A stretch of 64,000 bases of DNA from Arion vulgaris (taxonomy: Eukaryota; Mollusca; Gastropoda; Stylommatophora; Arionidae): the NCBI GenBank assembly GCA_020796225.1, contig CM036775.1, positions 15,328,875-15,392,874 on the forward strand, given 5' to 3'. Position 1 is the first letter of the stretch; every line of letters starts with the position of its first letter. The notes beneath the pieces are model-generated. The model searched no databases. It had not been told where the DNA came from and saw nothing but the letters and a program-made list of their open reading frames with translations. The position numbers and the translations under genes were made by a program. Shown piece after piece: positions 61,145 through 64,000 of this stretch.

Positions 61145-61245
61145 CTAAAGACCATTTGTAATGTCTTTCTATCCACATCTTTGCACTTTAGTTAGTAACC
61201 ATTTGTAATGTCTTTCTATCCACATCTTTGCACTTTAGTTAGTAA
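61145..61245. repeat. Tandem pair of 49-bp units
   Basis: ACCATTTGTAATGTCTTTCT and TTTGCACTTTAGTTAGTA occur twice, at 61149 and 61198. Confidence 0.8.
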
Positions 61246-61384
61246 CCATTTGTGCTCCATTCTCTTTCTTACACGGGAAGATTTCAGCGGCAGTGCACAA
61301 ACTCCGCAGCAGAGATGAGGGTCCCCGATGTAATTTAGAAGATGGTAAAAATATGTTGCAGGAATTTTATTAATCTTTCTAATC

Positions 61385-61650
61385 TTCTGCTTCTTCTTCT
61401 TTGCGTTCATTCTTTATGACCAATTTTAATCACTCTTTGTGATATGTTTGATCTTTGTCAAGAAAGTGTATACGTTGCACATTGGTTTGGTAGGCCCCTA
61501 AACACATAGACTTGTACATGTTTAGGACATGTGCATCCGATTTCAGCCACACACCCCCCTAGTCGCCTCTTACGACATGCATGGCAGGTAACAGTGGTGC
61601 TATTCTTTATACTCCAAATTTGGGCCCTGGTAACCACTCGGACGATCTTT
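61385..61650 (-). mobile_element. SINE-2 copy
   Basis: CTTCTTCTTCTTTGCGTTCA, ACATTGGTTTGGTAGGCCCC, CTCTTACGACATGCATGGCA, GTAACCACTCGG. Confidence 0.8.
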
Positions 61651-61654
61651 CTAG

Positions 61655-62005
61655 TGAATTTTCTCTACGCAGCTGCTTGCCAGCCTGCTCTTCTCGATTT
61701 TGAACTGCCAAGGGTTATGTTATGTTATGTTATGTTATGCGATCGACGTCAAGTCACATTGGGCATTCCCATTCGTGCTCTGTCCTCCGTTACAGCAGCC
61801 ATCCCAAAGTCCATTTGCTCACCGTACCCATGAGAAGTTGATTACTATATCTTCTCTCTCTACCACGAAGACGACACTGTCTGGCGTGTTCAAACTTAAC
61901 GCCTAATTCTCGAACTCGTTCCAGTGTCTGAGACCCGCCCATGTCACACAATTGAGAGCGTACCGCATTGATGATATCGGCTCTGTCCATGCTTCTGCCC
62001 ACTTG
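61655..62005 (-). mobile_element. LINE-K end with (ATAAC)n tail
   Basis: Minus strand reads SMDRADIINAVRSQLCDMGG, TLERVRELGVKFEHARQCRL, YSNQLLMGTVSKWTL; the end shows TTATGTTATGTTATGTTATG on plus. Confidence 0.78.
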
Positions 62006-62079
62006 AGTCGGGCACTATATCTAGTTATTTGAGGTATCTGTGGCATAAAGAATAGGTGATTGCATATCGTTTCAAAGGT

Positions 62080-62240
62080 ACTTGGTCTGTCCTTAGTAGA
62101 CCAACACATTCGAATTTCTGCGACGCTTTTTTAACTAGGTAGCTTTCCTAGGCCCCTACCACAGTTGCTTCTTATGACATGCCTTATAGGTCGCTGTGGT
62201 ACTATTATTTGCTTCCTTGCCGGCACCCCACGGGCAATAT
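62080..62240 (-). mobile_element. SINE-1 fragment
   Basis: GTAGACCAACACATTCG, GGTAGCTTTCCTAGGCCCCT, CTTATGACATGCCTTATAGG. 62241-62424 shows nothing recognised. Confidence 0.68.
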
Positions 62241-62424
62241 ACCATATAATAGCCATCCATCGCAAGCGATGACAACAATTTCAAAGTTGCGCTGAATGCG
62301 ATATTATGTCCTTATTTCACATATGACACACAGTGTGTGATGTTATCAACGGCACGTCGGCCATCTTTACTTCCCAGTGTTTCTCTGTTACCAAATTGGA
62401 GCTGTGTTTACATTGTTTATTCGT

Positions 62425-62800
62425 TACTGAACTGACGTAACAGCACTCTAGGCAGACCCATATGTGCTCAGTCTCCCCCAAATAGATTTCGAAGGATATG
62501 CGTACTGATGGTTCCTGTAGCTCGCTGGTTAAACACACTTCCCTCTCTGCCCCCTCAAGTATCTAGCTCTACTTTAACAACGTGTAATTCCAAACTCCCT
62601 AAATCGCTGGATTGATTAAACATGGTCATCATCCAACAGTAGGTTGTCAATAGACTGAAGAACATCCCCTTTATCCATCATAAATTCCCCAACAATCGAT
62701 GCTTTACATGCAATCATGTTCGCTCTCTCGTTGCCACTAATACCCGCATGACCAGGACAGGTGATCCATATAAGTTGACATGAGAGCCGTTACAGTAAGA
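62425..62800 (-). mobile_element. LINE-L RNase H end
   Basis: Same landmarks as 9920-10310 (GCTCAGTCTCCCCCAAATAG, GGTTCCTGTAGCTCGCTGG); reversed frames read RANMIAC and VIMTMFNQSSDLG-like pieces. Confidence 0.68.
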
Positions 62801-62809
62801 ACAAATCCA

Positions 62810-63410
62810 CACGTAAATTCCATGTGAAACTATGTTATATTATCGACGTCATGGCACATTGGGCATTCACATTCGTGTCTCGTCCTCCGCTACAGAAACC
62901 ATCCCAAAGTCTATTTGCTCACCGTACCCATGAGAAGCTGATTAGTATAACTTCTCTCTCTACCACGAAGACGACACTGTCTGGCATGTCCAAACTTAAT
63001 GCCTAATTCTCGAACTCGTTCCAGTGTATGATACTCGCTCATGTCACATACATGAGAGCGTACCGCATTGATGATATCGGCTCTGGTCATGCTTCTGCCC
63101 GCTTGAATTGGGGCATTGTTTGCAAGAAAGTAAGCACGCTCGTTACCCTGAACTTCAGTATGTCCAGGTGTGTACAGCCAAGTCATTTTCTTGAGATGTG
63201 ATCTCCGAATGATGTCCACCCATTCCACGCGCAATCTTCCAAATTCAATCCTTTGAAGCATATTCATCGAGTCTGATATGATAATCGTAAGGGTTACCTG
63301 TTGCTTAGCCACCCATGACAGAGCCCTGATGGCAGCGGTGATCTCCATAGTCATGCTTGATGTTGTTGTCTCGAAAGCGCCGCAGTCCTCCTCATGCAGT
63401 GTGCTACCGT
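62810..63410 (-). mobile_element. LINE-K RNase H domain, longest copy
   Basis: Minus strand, open for 147 codons: MEITAAIRALSWVAKQQ (alpha helix with Glu), IIISDSMNMLQRI (Asp of strand 4), LYTPGHTEVQGNERAYFLAN (last motif, Asp replaced by Tyr), ADIINAVRSHVCDMSEYHTL. A near-complete RNase H fold, probably inactive. Confidence 0.87.
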
Positions 63411-63539
63411 TTCGTTGTGCTGAATAAGCCCATGAAATTATGTAGTAAAGCTAGTTTAAAAAAATAGAAGCAGAATACACAGTAAATATATAATATTACG
63501 TGAAAGGGGACATAACTTCTCAATCAATTAAATAAATGC

Positions 63540-64000
63540 CATGCCTGGCGGCGTAAGAGATCATGTCTCTCCACAACTCTCTCTCTCTTCCTAGTCCAGT
63601 TAATCATTTCTGACGTACGCCCGAGTGGTTACCGGGGCCCAAATTTGGGATGTAAAAATAGAACCACTGTAACCTGCCACGCATGTCGTAAGAGGCGACT
63701 AAGGAGGTTCGGCTGAAATCGGATGCACGTGTCCTAAGCGTGTAGAAGTCTGTGCGTTTAGGGGTCTACTAAACCAATGTGCAATGTATACATATTCTTG
63801 GCAAAGATCAAACATATCACAAATAGTTATTACAATTGATCATAAAGAACGAACAAAGAATAAGAAGATTTCTGACGTCAATCTTCCACATCTCTCCTGT
63901 CCTGTATTTTATCTGTTGTCATGAAATGTTTCAGATCTCATCTTCGCATTATGTGCCTGAAGAATATTGATTGCCTGATTCTTATTATTTTGATAAGATA
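63540..64000 (-). mobile_element. LINE-D tail split by SINE-2
   Basis: 63540-63616 and 63868-64000 match the reverse of the 22985-23680 tail (ATCATGTCTCTCCACAAC, TTATCTGTTGTCATGAAATG). Runs off the window edge. Confidence 0.68.
63617..63867 (+). mobile_element. SINE-2 copy, full length, with 11-bp duplication
   Basis: ACGCCCGAGTGGTTACCGGG head, GTCGTAAGAGGCGACTAAGG, ending AAAGAATAAGAAG. ATTTCTGACGT at 63606-63616 and 63868-63878. Confidence 0.87.

Noticed and set aside
1..64000. Bacterial operon, phage or plasmid content
   Set aside because: No operon-like gene spacing, ribosome binding sites or bacterial families; spliced genes and LINE/SINE content show a eukaryote.

Overview
The window is eukaryotic: two spliced protein-coding genes with short exons and introns of up to about 5.6 kb, set in a dense field of non-LTR retrotransposon (LINE) 3' ends, SINEs, MITEs, a Helitron, a Penelope-like element and minisatellites. 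Nothing is bacterial. The repeat mix and bloated introns suggest a large-genome invertebrate, probably an arthropod; the species cannot be named from the sequence.

Genes. (1) GTF2H3 (TFIIH subunit p34), minus strand, coding 33812 to 6726: twelve coding exons read here exon by exon, all with GT/AG ends and matching phases, giving 300 codons plus stop. Its fifth intron (25003 to 22378) has the signature of a minor-spliceosome (U12) intron. (2) A short-chain dehydrogenase most like HSD17B14, plus strand, 37750 to 55570: nine exons, about 264 codons. Exons 6-9 (51360-55570) are clean. Exons 1-5 lie in a stretch (about 34.5-50.1 kb) where bases appear replaced by their neighbours, which breaks frames and splice donors; the same damage hits every repeat there, so it looks like a consensus problem rather than gene death. 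The two genes are divergent, about 3.9 kb apart, and the space between them is largely a Penelope-like element (34.45-36.78 kb) plus a LINE RNase H fragment.

Repeat names used here are local labels. LINE-A to LINE-G are C-terminal RT/tail fragments of RTE-like non-LTR elements, ending in W-F-G-H and R-G-R-P-R-K-R-W type motifs. LINE-H to LINE-M are 3' ends with RNase H (PGH/PxHCG..GNExAD) and/or zinc-knuckle. SINE-1 and SINE-2 have a shared 5' head containing GTCGTAAGAGGCGACT and (GAA)n tails. SINE-3 to SINE-7 have tRNA-like heads with B-box-like GGTTCRANTCC.

Layout. 0-6.7 kb: LINE tails, SINEs and three MITEs downstream of GTF2H3. 6.7-33.8 kb: GTF2H3, whose exons are islands between LINE, SINE and minisatellite insertions. 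33.8-37.7 kb: shared upstream region with the Penelope-like element. 37.7-55.6 kb: the HSD17B14-like gene, with a near-complete Helitron (38.70-42.79 kb) in intron 1 and a LINE-B copy (about 49.9-51.2 kb) in intron 5. 55.6-64 kb: only repeats (LINE-E, G, J, K and L fragments, SINEs and TTAA-flanked MITEs). Many nested insertions keep target-site duplications, so the relative order of insertion can be read directly.
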